DNA of 64,000 bases from Bacteroidota bacterium. Lineage in GTDB: Bacteria > Bacteroidota > Bacteroidia > Chitinophagales > LD1. Of the stretch, positions 45,301-53,914 are shown piece after piece (position 1 is the stretch's first letter; every line of letters starts with the position of its first letter). Below the pieces are notes generated by a model, which saw only the letters and a list, made by a program, of their open reading frames with translations, ran no database searches and was not told where the DNA came from. The DNA is taken from the NCBI GenBank assembly GCA_016715625.1, contig JADJZU010000011.1, positions 13,374 through 77,373 of the forward strand, given 5' to 3'. Made by a program: the position numbers and the translations under genes.

Positions 45301-47327
45301 GGGGTGGCGGCAACTATTGCCCTGGTTCAGCAGGCTCTGTGGTCACTGTGAATGGATCAGAATTAGGCGTTACTTATTATCTGCAATTGAATGGCGTGTC
45401 GGTAGATTCCTTAACAGGTACCGGAGGGTTTTTAAATTTTGCTCCACAAACAGCCGTTGGAAATTATACGGTGATAGCGGTTCGCTTTGCACTATGTGAA
45501 GTTCAAATGTTCGGCAATGCCACAATCAACGTATACCCCGAGCCTTTGAAGTTTAATGTGACAGGCACCGATACCATTTGTTTGGCAGGTCAGGTTACCA
45601 ATACACAAATTACGCTTAGCGGGTCAGAGTTTGGCGTTAACTATCAACTTTACAAAAATGGCAACATACCGGTTAATGTTGCGTTGCCCGGCAGCACTTT
45701 GCCCATTGTATTCAACAACATTAATGAACCCGGCACTTACACCGTAGTGGGTACCAATTCTATTACCGGATGCTCCACTCCTATGAACGATAGCGCTGTT
45801 ATCTTCCTGGCTCCGCAACCGGTTAAGTTTAATGTATCGGGTGGTGGTGCATTCTGCGATGGCGATTCGGGCGTGGTGGTTTCCATTGATGGCTCCGAAG
45901 TCAATTCCATTTATGTCTTGCTTCAAGGCGGTGTGTTACCGGCTGTTCCCAACGAAACAGGAACCGGAAATGCTATTGACTTTACAAAAGTAGCCGCCCC
46001 CGGTTTTTACAAAGTTCGTGGAATAAGCCCTTACGGCTGTGAGAGCTACATGAACGATTCTGTTTGGGTAAACAAACTCCTGAATCCTGCTATCAATAGT
46101 GTAGTCATTAGTGATGCGCTTTGCAACAATGCCAACAATGGAAGCATAGCAATCAATGCTACTACCCTCAATGGCAATGTGCAATACTCGATTGACAGCG
46201 CATTAACTTTTGCTGCCTCCGGAATATTCAACGGACTTGGCGCTAAGAACTACTACATTGTAGTGCAAGATGACAGCGGTTGTGTTAGTAAATACAATGC
46301 AAACCCTGTAGTGGTAGATGAGCCTATTGCGCTCAATATTCTGCTGCAGGGCGAAAGTCCAAAATGCTTTGGCGACCAAACCGGTTCAGCCACGGCAATC
46401 GTCAGCGGTGGAAGCATCCCTTATGCTTACGCCTGGAACACAACTCCGGTGCAAACCAACTTTGCCATCAGCAATCTTTCCGGTAATGCAAGCTATACGG
46501 TCACCGTAACAGACCAAAACAACTGTTCTGCTTCTGCATCCGTAGCCTTAAGTGAGCCAACCGAAATTAAAGTAACGCTCGAACCGGCCAACGTGCGCTG
46601 TTTCCAAGGTAATGACGGACAGGTTTCTATATCAGTAACCGGAGGTGTAACACCGTATGAATATTATCTGAATGGGGCATTCCAAACCGACAGTGTTTAC
46701 ACCGGACTTACCGAAGGTATTTACACCGTTATTGTTCAGGACAACAATAGTTGCAGCGAGAGTGTAACTTTCACCATCACTCAACCACAAGGTTTCTCCG
46801 TAAATGCAGGACCTGATTTAATTTCTGTGAGAGGGCAGACCGTTACATTAAACGGTAGTGCTGCATCCGCTAACGGTATCATTGGCTACTGGTGGATGCC
46901 GGATGTAAACTTAAGTTGCACTGCTTGTCAAAGTACCAATGCTACACCAGACTCCACTATCAGTTATGTTCTGATGGCAATGGACGGTGACAGTTGTGTA
47001 GGTTACGACTCCATGGTTGTGGTGGTTAAAAATTCTGTGCAGTATTTTATACCCACTGCATTTAGCCCCAATGCAGACGGATTAAATGACTTTTTTGAGT
47101 TTGATATTCTGGGCGCTAACAGCACCGAGGTATCTATCTTTAACCGCTGGGGCGAAAGAATCTACTTTAACCCCGCGCAATACAACGGAAACAATAATGG
47201 GAACGCATTTGATGGCACCAAAGACGGCAATAAACTACCGGTAGACACTTATGTCTACAAGCTGGTGGTCAGTTTCTTTGATAACAGCACCGAAGAAATC
47301 AGCGGTAGTATTACCATTGTTCGATAA
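42321..47327 (+). CDS. Beta-helix / glycine-rich / SprB mosaic adhesin, T9SS type B cargo
   Basis: 1,668 residues (ATG at 42330 is an alternative start). A signal peptide (LALCSISFAQ) is followed by a Cys-containing N-domain and an Ig-like unit. A parallel beta-helix segment (about 385-545, with YVATYGEDSVYRGGPDNPYKSLEYAL-type spacing) comes next. From about 550 to 795 the protein is an extreme Gly-rich tract of short GGGG/GGNG runs with clustered cysteines (CSCGGGG, CNIFGC). Ig-like modules then lead to three SprB units, the last two closest to the final two units of the other adhesins. The C-terminus (FIPTAFSPNADGLND...NRWGERIYF) is a type B T9SS sorting domain. It is probably an extracellular structural or adhesive protein; ligand unknown. 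It follows the lipocalin-like gene with no gap. Confidence 0.85.
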   Translation: MSNMNRIFTTLVLLALCSISFAQNVNLEVRITRLERNPYADCAACGDPDPTWIVRGIHNGAGAFPVTNCWHFGEMTSTVYDIADYPIININNSNATSYTLGFQDAFEKSCSSNNCTYEGYNFFTCFPSVFGDSRRCQNINLWTENFRNQTPCQWHTAWSPNCGDFRFEYSFRWSFAYAPTLTTQPTPSSTLCLGNPQTLTVNAALDANGWNTGVNFQWQQSLSTACPGTGWVDIAGATSNSYTVDQTPGTRLYRCKVTSNCNADFSSNTTISNCALVTYNPIGSPGDPVPDIVSGICGSTVLPGSTHQLTVVSPPNPGAVLGLTGYTWNTNGGSPTTDNGSNFTWTAPVTPGTYSINLTYNDACPQPDAQSNVCVVTVGSSTCDFAYVATYGEDSVYRGGPDNPYKSLEYALTQLNGRKYIRMATGTYNEVNPLQLQNDLIIEGGYKVLNNIWTKQNADSTTIVCTGTQVINNDVAHRVGFVSDNDDNWMLQDLVIVTTNINSKTISSRGYSNYGVLAINGSSGFEIVRTKIYAGDAADGAAGVTPAGTGGGGGGGNGGGGGNGSNTRCNGSGGGGNSGGNGNGGASAGGAGSGCGGGGCNIFGCNASGCTGGAGGNGSDGALGGGFAAGVRPATPGVASPYYIPAGLAGNGSNGFGGGGGGGGGGGDIGSCCTCSCGGGGTPNGGSGGAGGGGGLGGPGGYGGGGSFALYASGAGTSGTITTSLVLRGDGGTGGDGAAGQNGGAGAFGAGGNNHGGCDGGVGGNGGRGGNGGNGGRGQDGANGLDMNIATAGGAVINGSSTAVPNVYTVGINYENSKACINSEISMTKSSGVWSFPSSLNIVNDLRDQPAGGPISSYSAGSSPVLVYTTTPSVDIDLTINGNLYAKYLKIADDNRTLPVISVSSGTICVDGSVNLTATHWGTETEFDWRVYQGTNVNNPLYQSTLPSPNVNLFGFAPGLYSVRYRVREACCGWSKPVFDTIRIAPLPIQFIVGGGGNYCPGSAGSVVTVNGSELGVTYYLQLNGVSVDSLTGTGGFLNFAPQTAVGNYTVIAVRFALCEVQMFGNATINVYPEPLKFNVTGTDTICLAGQVTNTQITLSGSEFGVNYQLYKNGNIPVNVALPGSTLPIVFNNINEPGTYTVVGTNSITGCSTPMNDSAVIFLAPQPVKFNVSGGGAFCDGDSGVVVSIDGSEVNSIYVLLQGGVLPAVPNETGTGNAIDFTKVAAPGFYKVRGISPYGCESYMNDSVWVNKLLNPAINSVVISDALCNNANNGSIAINATTLNGNVQYSIDSALTFAASGIFNGLGAKNYYIVVQDDSGCVSKYNANPVVVDEPIALNILLQGESPKCFGDQTGSATAIVSGGSIPYAYAWNTTPVQTNFAISNLSGNASYTVTVTDQNNCSASASVALSEPTEIKVTLEPANVRCFQGNDGQVSISVTGGVTPYEYYLNGAFQTDSVYTGLTEGIYTVIVQDNNSCSESVTFTITQPQGFSVNAGPDLISVRGQTVTLNGSAASANGIIGYWWMPDVNLSCTACQSTNATPDSTISYVLMAMDGDSCVGYDSMVVVVKNSVQYFIPTAFSPNADGLNDFFEFDILGANSTEVSIFNRWGERIYFNPAQYNGNNNGNAFDGTKDGNKLPVDTYVYKLVVSFFDNSTEEISGSITIVR
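44289..44320 (+). repeat. (GGT)n microsatellite in the Gly-rich coding tract
   Basis: Ten GGT codons in a row plus GG, within the Gly-rich region of the mosaic adhesin; shorter GGT runs occur near 43969. Slippage by whole codons would change only the number of glycines, while other slippage would break the frame. Confidence 0.9.
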
Positions 47328-47344
47328 GGTCAGAAACGAATCAC

Positions 47345-47381
47345 AAAAAAAAGAGGCACCCGAAATGTGCCTCTTTTTTTT
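47345..47381 (+). terminator. Rho-independent terminator after the mosaic adhesin
   Basis: AAAAAGAGGCAC (47348-47359), a seven-base loop, GTGCCTCTTTTT (47367-47378) and further T. It separates the adhesin pair from sucD. Confidence 0.9.
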
Positions 47382-47480
47382 GTATACCTGTTTAGTCCAA
47401 AAATGAAATTCTCATTTCCCCTAAAATAACTTTATTCGCACCCGTCTGTTTCTATTCCGGACGAACTAAAAAAATATAAC

Positions 47481-48359
47481 ATGAGCGTATTGGTCAACAA
47501 AGATTCAAGAATCATTGTGCAGGGTTTCACCGGAAAGGAAGGAACCTTTCATGCCACTCAAATGATAGAATACGGCACGCCCGTGGTGGGTGGTGTAACT
47601 CCCGGCAAAGGCGGTGAAAAACATTTAGACAAGCCTATTTTCAATACCGTAGCCGATGCTAAAAAAGCTACCGGATGCAATGTAAGTATCATCTTTGTGC
47701 CACCGGCTTTTGCAGCCGATGCCATTATGGAGGCAGCCGATGCCGGCATCGAATTGGTCGTTTGTATTACAGAAGGTATTCCGGTGCAGGACATGGTAAA
47801 AGTAAAGAGCTATCTAAGCGATAAATGCACTCGCCTCATTGGCCCCAACTGCCCCGGAGTTATTACCCCAGAAGAAGCTAAAGTAGGTATTATGCCTGCG
47901 TTTGTTTTCAAAAAAGGAAGAGTAGGCATTGTATCCAAATCCGGAACGCTGACCTACGAAGCAGCCGACCAGGTAGTGAAAGCCGGCTTGGGTGTATCTA
48001 CCGCCATTGGAATCGGAGGAGACCCCATTATAGGCACCACTACCAAAGAAGCGGTAGAATTGTTTATGAATGATCCGGCTACCGATGCAATAATTATGAT
48101 TGGCGAAATTGGCGGAAGCCTGGAGGCCGATGCTGCGCGCTGGATAAAAGCCAACGGAAATAAAAAACCGGTGGTGGGTTTCATTGCCGGTCAAACAGCT
48201 CCGGCAGGACGCAGAATGGGCCATGCCGGTGCCATAATTGGTGGTAAGGATGATACCGCAGCCGCTAAAATGGAAATTATGCGTGAATGCGGTTTATATG
48301 TTGTGGACTCACCGGCAGGAATTGGCGAAATGGTTGCCAAAGTTTTAAGTGGCAAATAG
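47481..48359 (+). CDS. sucD: Succinyl-CoA synthetase alpha subunit
   Basis: 292 residues, full family length. It catalyses, with the beta subunit SucC, the TCA-cycle interconversion of succinyl-CoA and succinate with formation of ATP or GTP. The CoA-binding N-domain (GFTGKEGTFHA, GGVTPGKGG) and the phosphohistidine loop with H248 in RMGHAGAI are present. LIGPNCPG and SKSGTLTYE are diagnostic. sucC is not in this window, so the two subunits are encoded apart. It has its own upstream region after a strong terminator. Confidence 0.96.
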   Translation: MSVLVNKDSRIIVQGFTGKEGTFHATQMIEYGTPVVGGVTPGKGGEKHLDKPIFNTVADAKKATGCNVSIIFVPPAFAADAIMEAADAGIELVVCITEGIPVQDMVKVKSYLSDKCTRLIGPNCPGVITPEEAKVGIMPAFVFKKGRVGIVSKSGTLTYEAADQVVKAGLGVSTAIGIGGDPIIGTTTKEAVELFMNDPATDAIIMIGEIGGSLEADAARWIKANGNKKPVVGFIAGQTAPAGRRMGHAGAIIGGKDDTAAAKMEIMRECGLYVVDSPAGIGEMVAKVLSGK

Positions 48360-48442
48360 TTTTTAGTCTCTATTACTTCATTCTAAGATGGTTGGCTTAC
48401 CCCCAACCATTTTTATTTTCACACTTACAAAAATCAACCGTC

Positions 48443-48850
48443 ATGAAAAAAACAACTATGCTTCTCAGTGCATTGGCACTACTCTTTCTTGTGTCACTCA
48501 GTTCTTGCCAGAAAGACTGGGCAGAGCAATGGATTGGCACCTATACAGGCACTGCTGGCAGCAATACATTTAACCGGGTAGTGGTATCTAAAGTGAACAA
48601 CAAAACCATTAAAATGGAATTGCAAACGTTGGTGCTGGGTTCGCCTTACACCTACGCTACCATCGGCAATGGGAAACTGAATAGCGAAACTACAGTAAGT
48701 ATTAGTGAAGATGGCACTGTAGCCGGCTACAGCGGCACTTATACCTTTACAGGTGGTGGTACCCTCAATGGCAACACGCTCACGCTAAGTGGCGCAGCGG
48801 CTCAACCGGGGGCCTCTACGCTCTATTACACCTTCACGGGAAGTAAATAA
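48443..48850 (+). CDS. Small lipoprotein of unknown function
   Basis: 135 residues starting at ATG 48443. The open frame runs further upstream into the sucD gene but has no sensible start there. A hydrophobic segment ends in lipobox LSSC followed by QKD, the usual outer-membrane lipoprotein signal in Bacteroidota. The remainder is Thr/Gly-rich beta structure (YTGTAG, GTYTFTGGGTLNG), perhaps a small lipocalin-like or barrel-like sandwich. No family is recognised with confidence. It lies between sucD and the SDR gene, 13 nt before the latter. Confidence 0.75.
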   Translation: MKKTTMLLSALALLFLVSLSSCQKDWAEQWIGTYTGTAGSNTFNRVVVSKVNNKTIKMELQTLVLGSPYTYATIGNGKLNSETTVSISEDGTVAGYSGTYTFTGGGTLNGNTLTLSGAAAQPGASTLYYTFTGSK

Positions 48851-48863
48851 GCGTGGCAAAATC

Positions 48864-49633
48864 ATGAACTACACACTCATTACGGTGCCAGCAAAGGAAT
48901 AGGCAAAGCCATCGCTATAGAAGCGGCCAACAGGAAAATGAACTTGTTGTTGGTAGCGCGCTCCAAAGAACTATTGGAACAACTAGCCGAAGAGCTTTCG
49001 AGCAAAAATGTATCGGTAAAAATACTGGCTACGGACTTGCTGGCAGAAGATGCACACAAAAAAATATTCGGCTTTGTAAAAGAACAAGGCCTGCAGGTAA
49101 ATATGCTCATCAACAATGCCGGTATGGGTGGCTATGGCAAATTCCGCGAGATGGATTTGCAAAAGCAGCTCGATATAATGAAACTGAACGTAGATAGCTG
49201 CGTAAAGATGGCTCACGAATTTTTGAACACCACCAGCAATACCCAGCGAAGGTATATATTAAACACCGTGAGCACCGGTGCTTTTCAGCCGGTTCCTTTA
49301 ATGACTATTTATGCAGCAACAAAGGCATTTATGTTGTCTTTTTCGAGGGGGCTACGTCATGAATTGAAAAAGGAAAATGTATTTGTAACAGCTCTATGTC
49401 CGGGCGGAACAGAAACTGAATTTTTTAAACCTGCGGGCATGGAAGAAGTGGTTAAAAAAAATGCACAGTTTATGATGAGTGCAGATAAAGTAGCCAAAGC
49501 CGGACTAGATGGACTGAGAAAAAATAAAAGTGTGGTAGTGCCTGGCTTTACCAATAAAATGGGTGCGCTATCGGCCAAACTAGTGCCGCACGATGTAGTG
49601 GTGCCGGTGGCAGCTATGTTTTTTAAAGAGTAA
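48864..49633 (+). CDS. Short-chain dehydrogenase/reductase, one-base deletion near the start
   Basis: SDR family enzyme of about 256 residues after repair. The ATG at 48864 reads MNYTLIT and then leaves the frame. One added G at 48884-48885 (GG for GGG) restores the nucleotide-binding motif TGASKGIGKA and joins it to the long open frame that continues to 49633. NNAGMGG, catalytic Ser in NTVST and YAATK are present; the C-terminal half resembles the DltE/YqjQ-type SDRs of unknown substrate. The missing G sits in a short G run, so a read error is likely. It is followed after 31 nt by 3-hydroxybutyryl-CoA dehydrogenase and is probably cotranscribed with it. Confidence 0.82.
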
Positions 49634-49664
49634 TTTGTAAACAGAATTTTAAAACAATCGGAAG

Positions 49665-50561
49665 ATGATAAAGAAAGTATCGGTGATAGGTGCAGGCACC
49701 ATGGGCAATGGAATAGCGCAAGTATTTGCCATGAACGATTATGAAGTAAAACTGGTAGACCTTTCGCAGCCTGCGCTGGATAAAGCCCTGGCTACCATTA
49801 CCAAAAATGCTGACCGCATGATTGCGAAAGGTACCATCAGCGAAAATGTAAAACAACAATTGCTAAGGAACCTAAGCACACACACCGCGCTGGAAGTATG
49901 TGCCGATGCCGATTTAGTAGTGGAGGCTGCCACCGAAAACGTAGATATTAAACTTCAACTGTTTCGGCAGCTGCACAGCATTTGTAAACCTGAAACCATT
50001 TTGGCTTCCAATACCTCCTCCATTTCCATTACCCGTATTGCCGCAGCTACGGGGCGGGCCGATAAAGTGATAGGAATGCACTTTATGAACCCTGTGCCGC
50101 TGATGAAACTGGTCGAAATTATACGGGGGTATGCAACTTCTGACGAAGTAATGAAACATATTTCGGACACCTCACGTAAACTGAGCAAGATTCCGGTAGA
50201 AGCAAATGATTACCCCGGCTTTGTGGCAAACAGGATACTGATGCCAATGATAAACGAAGCCATCTGCACCCTACACGAAGGAGTAGCAGGGGTCAGTGAG
50301 ATTGATACAGTGATGAAGCTTGGAATGGCTCATCCGATGGGACCTCTTCAGTTGGCTGATTTTATAGGCTTAGATGTTTGCCTGGCCATTTTGAAGGTGC
50401 TCCACGATGGGTTCGGAAATCCGAAATATGCGCCCTGCCCGCTGTTGGTCAACATGGTGACAGCAGGATATCTGGGAGCAAAAAGCGGAGAAGGATTTTA
50501 CAAATACACGCCAGGTGAGAAGGACCTGGTGGTATCTGATAGATTCAAAGCCCGAGGTTAA
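49665..50561 (+). CDS. hbd: 3-hydroxybutyryl-CoA dehydrogenase
   Basis: 298 residues. It oxidises L-3-hydroxyacyl-CoA (short chain) to 3-oxoacyl-CoA with NAD+, or the reverse, in beta-oxidation or butyrate-type metabolism. The Rossmann motif GAGTMGNGIAQ is at residues 9-19. The catalytic His is H139 in GMHFMNPVP, and the second half has the usual HAD C-domain (NDYPGFVANRILMP, GMAHPMGPLQLADFIGLD). Stand-alone length, without a fused crotonase, fits the Hbd/PaaH type. No other beta-oxidation gene is adjacent apart from the SDR upstream. Confidence 0.93.
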   Translation: MIKKVSVIGAGTMGNGIAQVFAMNDYEVKLVDLSQPALDKALATITKNADRMIAKGTISENVKQQLLRNLSTHTALEVCADADLVVEAATENVDIKLQLFRQLHSICKPETILASNTSSISITRIAAATGRADKVIGMHFMNPVPLMKLVEIIRGYATSDEVMKHISDTSRKLSKIPVEANDYPGFVANRILMPMINEAICTLHEGVAGVSEIDTVMKLGMAHPMGPLQLADFIGLDVCLAILKVLHDGFGNPKYAPCPLLVNMVTAGYLGAKSGEGFYKYTPGEKDLVVSDRFKARG

Positions 50562-50626
50562 AATGGAGTAACATCCTCACCAAGGGCAGCGGGTCGAAAA
50601 ACAATAACCAATCACCCAAAACCGAG

Positions 50627-51931
50627 ATGAGGATGAAAAACAAACTACTCACGCTATTATGCGTAGCACTGGCAACTATTTCTGTTGCTCAACCACCCGT
50701 AAAAATTGGAAGCGACAACATGGACCTCCGCAGCGGAGCTATCCATTACTTTGCGCATTCGCGCTATCTGGACTGTATCATGAACTGCCAGAAAATGGTA
50801 GCGCTTGGATATAGCGATGGTCTGGTAACCGGACTTATGTCTATGGCTTATGATTCTTTGGTGAATCATGAGGCAGCCATTAAAAATAAAGAACTGACAG
50901 CCAGCTATGGCGTAGACTCTTCGCTTCTGCGCAGACTGGCGGCCTCTAACCTGCAGCCCGAGATCTACAAACGCAGCATTATGAGCAGCGGGGCATCGTT
51001 TTACAATACATCTAAATGGGATTCAAGCGAAACCTATTTTGCAGAATATCTGAAGCTGGAACCTACAGATACTTTTGCCATCTTCTTTTTAGCCAATGCA
51101 CAGTTTTATCAAGGCAAGTATGCCATGGCACAGGCCAACTATAAGCGCCTGCTGGAAATTGATTTCAATCGTCCCGATGTGCACAATCTTACCGGTGTTT
51201 GCTTCATGCTCCAGAACAACTATCTGAATGCCCGCGACCACTTTAGCCAGGCGGTGATACTGGATAAAGGATTAGCTGTGGCTAAATACAACCTGGGACG
51301 TGTGCATTATGGATTAAACGACAAAACAGCTGCTTTGCAATCATTGAACGAAGCGTATGTGCTGAACCCTAAAGACAGCAACTGTGTGGCGCTGATAAGC
51401 CAGATTTATCTGGAGCAAAACGACAACAAAAATGCAGAGAAATTCCTGGCCAAACTATATGCACTCAACCGCAACAACGAAAAAGTGGGTTGGAACCTGG
51501 TAAACATTGCACTCAAAAATGCAGACTATGAACATGCCGCAGCCTATTTACAAAACATTATCCGTGTGAATCCTAAAAACCCGGAAGGCTACAACAAGCT
51601 GGGCGAGACCTACATGAGCATGAACAGCTACGAACAGGCGTTCAACAACTATGAAAATGCGATTGCCAAGTTGGGTGAAAACAGAAACTTCCACTACCAC
51701 GCTGGAGTATGTGCTATCAAAATCGGTCTCTATGGCAAAGCAGTGGAGCACTTAGATAAAGCCGCTGAACTGGATGCTACCTTTGCCAAAACTTTTCAGG
51801 CCCGTGGCGATGCCTACACCGGCATGAAGAAAAAGAAACAAGCAAAACAAGATTATAAACAAGCCAAGGCTCTTGGTATTGGACTTGCTCCTGAAGCTAA
51901 TGCACCCGCGCAGCTGCAGGCCCGCAAGTAG
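50627..51931 (+). CDS. Secreted/periplasmic TPR protein
   Basis: 434 residues. A signal peptide (LLTLLCVALATISVAQ) is followed by a solenoid of about ten tetratricopeptide repeats (for example AVAKYNLGRVHYGLNDKTAA and PEGYNKLGETYMSMNSYEQA). A basic stretch (GMKKKKQAKQDYKQAKALG) sits near the C-terminus. ATG at 50627 or 50633 can be the start. Such exported TPR proteins act as envelope scaffolds in Bacteroidota; the partner is unknown. It is followed by a terminator. Confidence 0.85.
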   Translation: MRMKNKLLTLLCVALATISVAQPPVKIGSDNMDLRSGAIHYFAHSRYLDCIMNCQKMVALGYSDGLVTGLMSMAYDSLVNHEAAIKNKELTASYGVDSSLLRRLAASNLQPEIYKRSIMSSGASFYNTSKWDSSETYFAEYLKLEPTDTFAIFFLANAQFYQGKYAMAQANYKRLLEIDFNRPDVHNLTGVCFMLQNNYLNARDHFSQAVILDKGLAVAKYNLGRVHYGLNDKTAALQSLNEAYVLNPKDSNCVALISQIYLEQNDNKNAEKFLAKLYALNRNNEKVGWNLVNIALKNADYEHAAAYLQNIIRVNPKNPEGYNKLGETYMSMNSYEQAFNNYENAIAKLGENRNFHYHAGVCAIKIGLYGKAVEHLDKAAELDATFAKTFQARGDAYTGMKKKKQAKQDYKQAKALGIGLAPEANAPAQLQARK

Positions 51932-51960
51932 AACTCTCCTTCAATCTCGGTTCCAAAAAG

Positions 51961-51986
51961 AACGCCCTGTAATGGGGCGTTTTTTT
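51961..51986 (+). terminator. Rho-independent terminator after the TPR gene
   Basis: AACGCCC (51961-51967), a seven-base loop, GGGCGTT (51975-51981) and a T-run. It lies 30 nt after the stop. Confidence 0.82.
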
Positions 51987-52067
51987 ATGCCTATGCAGAA
52001 TCATGAAAAAACAGGTAATTCACTTTAAAACAAACTGCCCCAGCATCCATACAAAAACAATTTCTCT

Positions 52068-52544
52068 ATGCAGAAAACAATCCTGATAAGCCTTACATTA
52101 GTCATCACTTTTGCGATGGGCTTCGCCTTTAAAACAATCACACTTCCACCCAATAACAACAACATGAAAAAAGTAACAGGCATAGGCGGCATCTTTTTCA
52201 AATGCAAAGACCCTAAGCAAATAAAAGCGTGGTATACCACACATCTGGGAATAAACACCGACCCTTACGGAGCCACCTTTGAATGGCGCGAGGCCGCAGA
52301 CACCGGCCAAAAGGGTTCTACGCAATGGAGCCCGTTTGCCGAAAACACAAAATACTTTGAGCCATCGACCAAAGACTTTATGATTAACTACCGGGTAGAA
52401 AACCTGGAAGCACTGGTAGAGCAGCTAAAGAAGGAAGGGGTAACCATTGTAGATTCTATCGAAACCTACGACTATGGAAAATTCATTCACATTATGGACC
52501 CGGAAGGAAATAAGATTGAATTGTGGGAACCCAAGGAATCGTAG
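52068..52544 (+). CDS. VOC-family (glyoxalase/dioxygenase-like) protein
   Basis: 158 residues. The VOC domain starts at about residue 33 (MKKVTGIGGIFFKCKDP) and ends with the metal-ligand region IMDPEGNKIELWEP. The family covers glyoxalases, fosfomycin/bleomycin resistance proteins and ring-cleaving dioxygenases; the reaction is unknown. The open frame begins with a 32-residue hydrophobic leader (LISLTLVITFAMGFAF), so either it is exported or the true start is ATG 52164, which gives a 126-residue cytosolic protein. It is transcribed alone between a terminator and the convergent efflux operon. Confidence 0.8.
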   Translation: MQKTILISLTLVITFAMGFAFKTITLPPNNNNMKKVTGIGGIFFKCKDPKQIKAWYTTHLGINTDPYGATFEWREAADTGQKGSTQWSPFAENTKYFEPSTKDFMINYRVENLEALVEQLKKEGVTIVDSIETYDYGKFIHIMDPEGNKIELWEPKES

Positions 52545-52588
52545 CAGAACATTTTTAGCGATTATATTCTCTGCCCTTTTCCATCAGA

Positions 52589-53914
52589 CTACTTCACCAA
52601 CTCTCCACGCAATCGAAGCAATTCTGTATCGGCCAGTTTAGCGGCATAGCGAGCATTCACTAAGCGGGTTTGTGCATTTACAAAACTAACCTGCGCTTCG
52701 CGCAGTTCTATAGCTGTGGATTGTGCCAACCTGAATCGCTCTAAAGCAATCCGGCTGTGCTCGATTGCCAACAGGATGTTTTCTTCTTCCAGCTTTAACT
52801 GTTGCATTGCCAGCATGTAATCCTTAGTTGCTTTGTATTGACTGGCCCGCACCTGAAAGCGCACCTTCTCCAAATTAAACTGCGAAGACAGTAGCTGAAT
52901 AGCAGCCACTTTGTGTTGCCGCATGGAATTAAGCCCATTGAACAATGGAACATTGAGCGAAAACCCTGTATTCAATCCGTTGGTTTGGTTGACCAGGAAG
53001 AAACCGGCTGAGTTATTGGCGCGGCTATAATTATAGCCCACATTGCCTATGAGGGTGGGCAGAAACTGTGCAAACGCTTCTTTCCTGGCAAAGCGTGCCG
53101 CCTCTACGTTTTTGGCCGCTATCAGCATTTGTAGGTTTTTGGATTCCACATCGGCTACCATGCTTTCCGACTGCAACAACGGAATGGTATCCACCACCAT
53201 AAACTCCACCTCCGCATTACGCGCCAGTAAATTGTTTAAATCTGCTTTGCGCTGTTCAATTACTTTGCGCTGCGAAAGGCGATTACTTTTTTGCTCGTTG
53301 AGGTCTACTTTCGCCTGCAGCCAATCCGACTTACCCGCTGTGCCCACCTGATACCTTGCTTCGGCCAACTTTACACGCTCTTCCAGAATACGAATAGCTT
53401 CATCTATCGCCATGAGTTGTTGCTGCGCCCGCACTACATCATAATAGGTCGTCATCGTGTTGGCCACCACGGTTTGTATTTCGTCTTTGAGCGCCAACTC
53501 TCCTATTTGCTCCAGGCGCTTCAGCCGCCCTTTGGTGGCAAACATTTTAAGCCCGTCAAAGAGCGTCCAGTTCAGTGCTACGCCCGCACTCAAATTATTT
53601 CCGGTTACGTTGTTGGTATTAATCTCATTGCCGTTCGAAAATTTCTGATTAAGGTTATTCAGCGTAAAGTTATCGCTCAGTGTGCCGTTAATGCGAGGCA
53701 ACATGCCGGCATTGCCAACCGTATTGTTTCTGCGGGCGATTTCGGCATCGTTAGTCGCAATCTGTATGTCGTAATTATTCTTTAATACCATTTCAATCGC
53801 CTGCTCCACCGTAAGCATCTCCTGCGCGCGTAACTGATTATTAGCAATCAACAACAAGAGCAAAGCGAACCAACTGCAAGTAGCCGATAAACGATGGGAT
53901 GAAATACTACGCAT
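52589..53914 (-). CDS. TolC-family outer-membrane efflux channel
   Basis: 441 residues. A signal peptide ends near LRAQ. Long paired helices with heptad character, in two structural repeats, and the family pattern (VEQAIEMVLKNNYDI at the start, QSTAIELREAQVSFVNAQTRL near the end) identify the outer-membrane efflux protein fold. It is the third gene of a minus-strand operon, adaptor-RND permease-channel; its ATG overlaps the permease stop by 8 nt. It forms the exit duct of the tripartite pump. Confidence 0.9.
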   Translation of the reverse strand: MRSISSHRLSATCSWFALLLLLIANNQLRAQEMLTVEQAIEMVLKNNYDIQIATNDAEIARRNNTVGNAGMLPRINGTLSDNFTLNNLNQKFSNGNEINTNNVTGNNLSAGVALNWTLFDGLKMFATKGRLKRLEQIGELALKDEIQTVVANTMTTYYDVVRAQQQLMAIDEAIRILEERVKLAEARYQVGTAGKSDWLQAKVDLNEQKSNRLSQRKVIEQRKADLNNLLARNAEVEFMVVDTIPLLQSESMVADVESKNLQMLIAAKNVEAARFARKEAFAQFLPTLIGNVGYNYSRANNSAGFFLVNQTNGLNTGFSLNVPLFNGLNSMRQHKVAAIQLLSSQFNLEKVRFQVRASQYKATKDYMLAMQQLKLEEENILLAIEHSRIALERFRLAQSTAIELREAQVSFVNAQTRLVNARYAAKLADTELLRLRGELVK

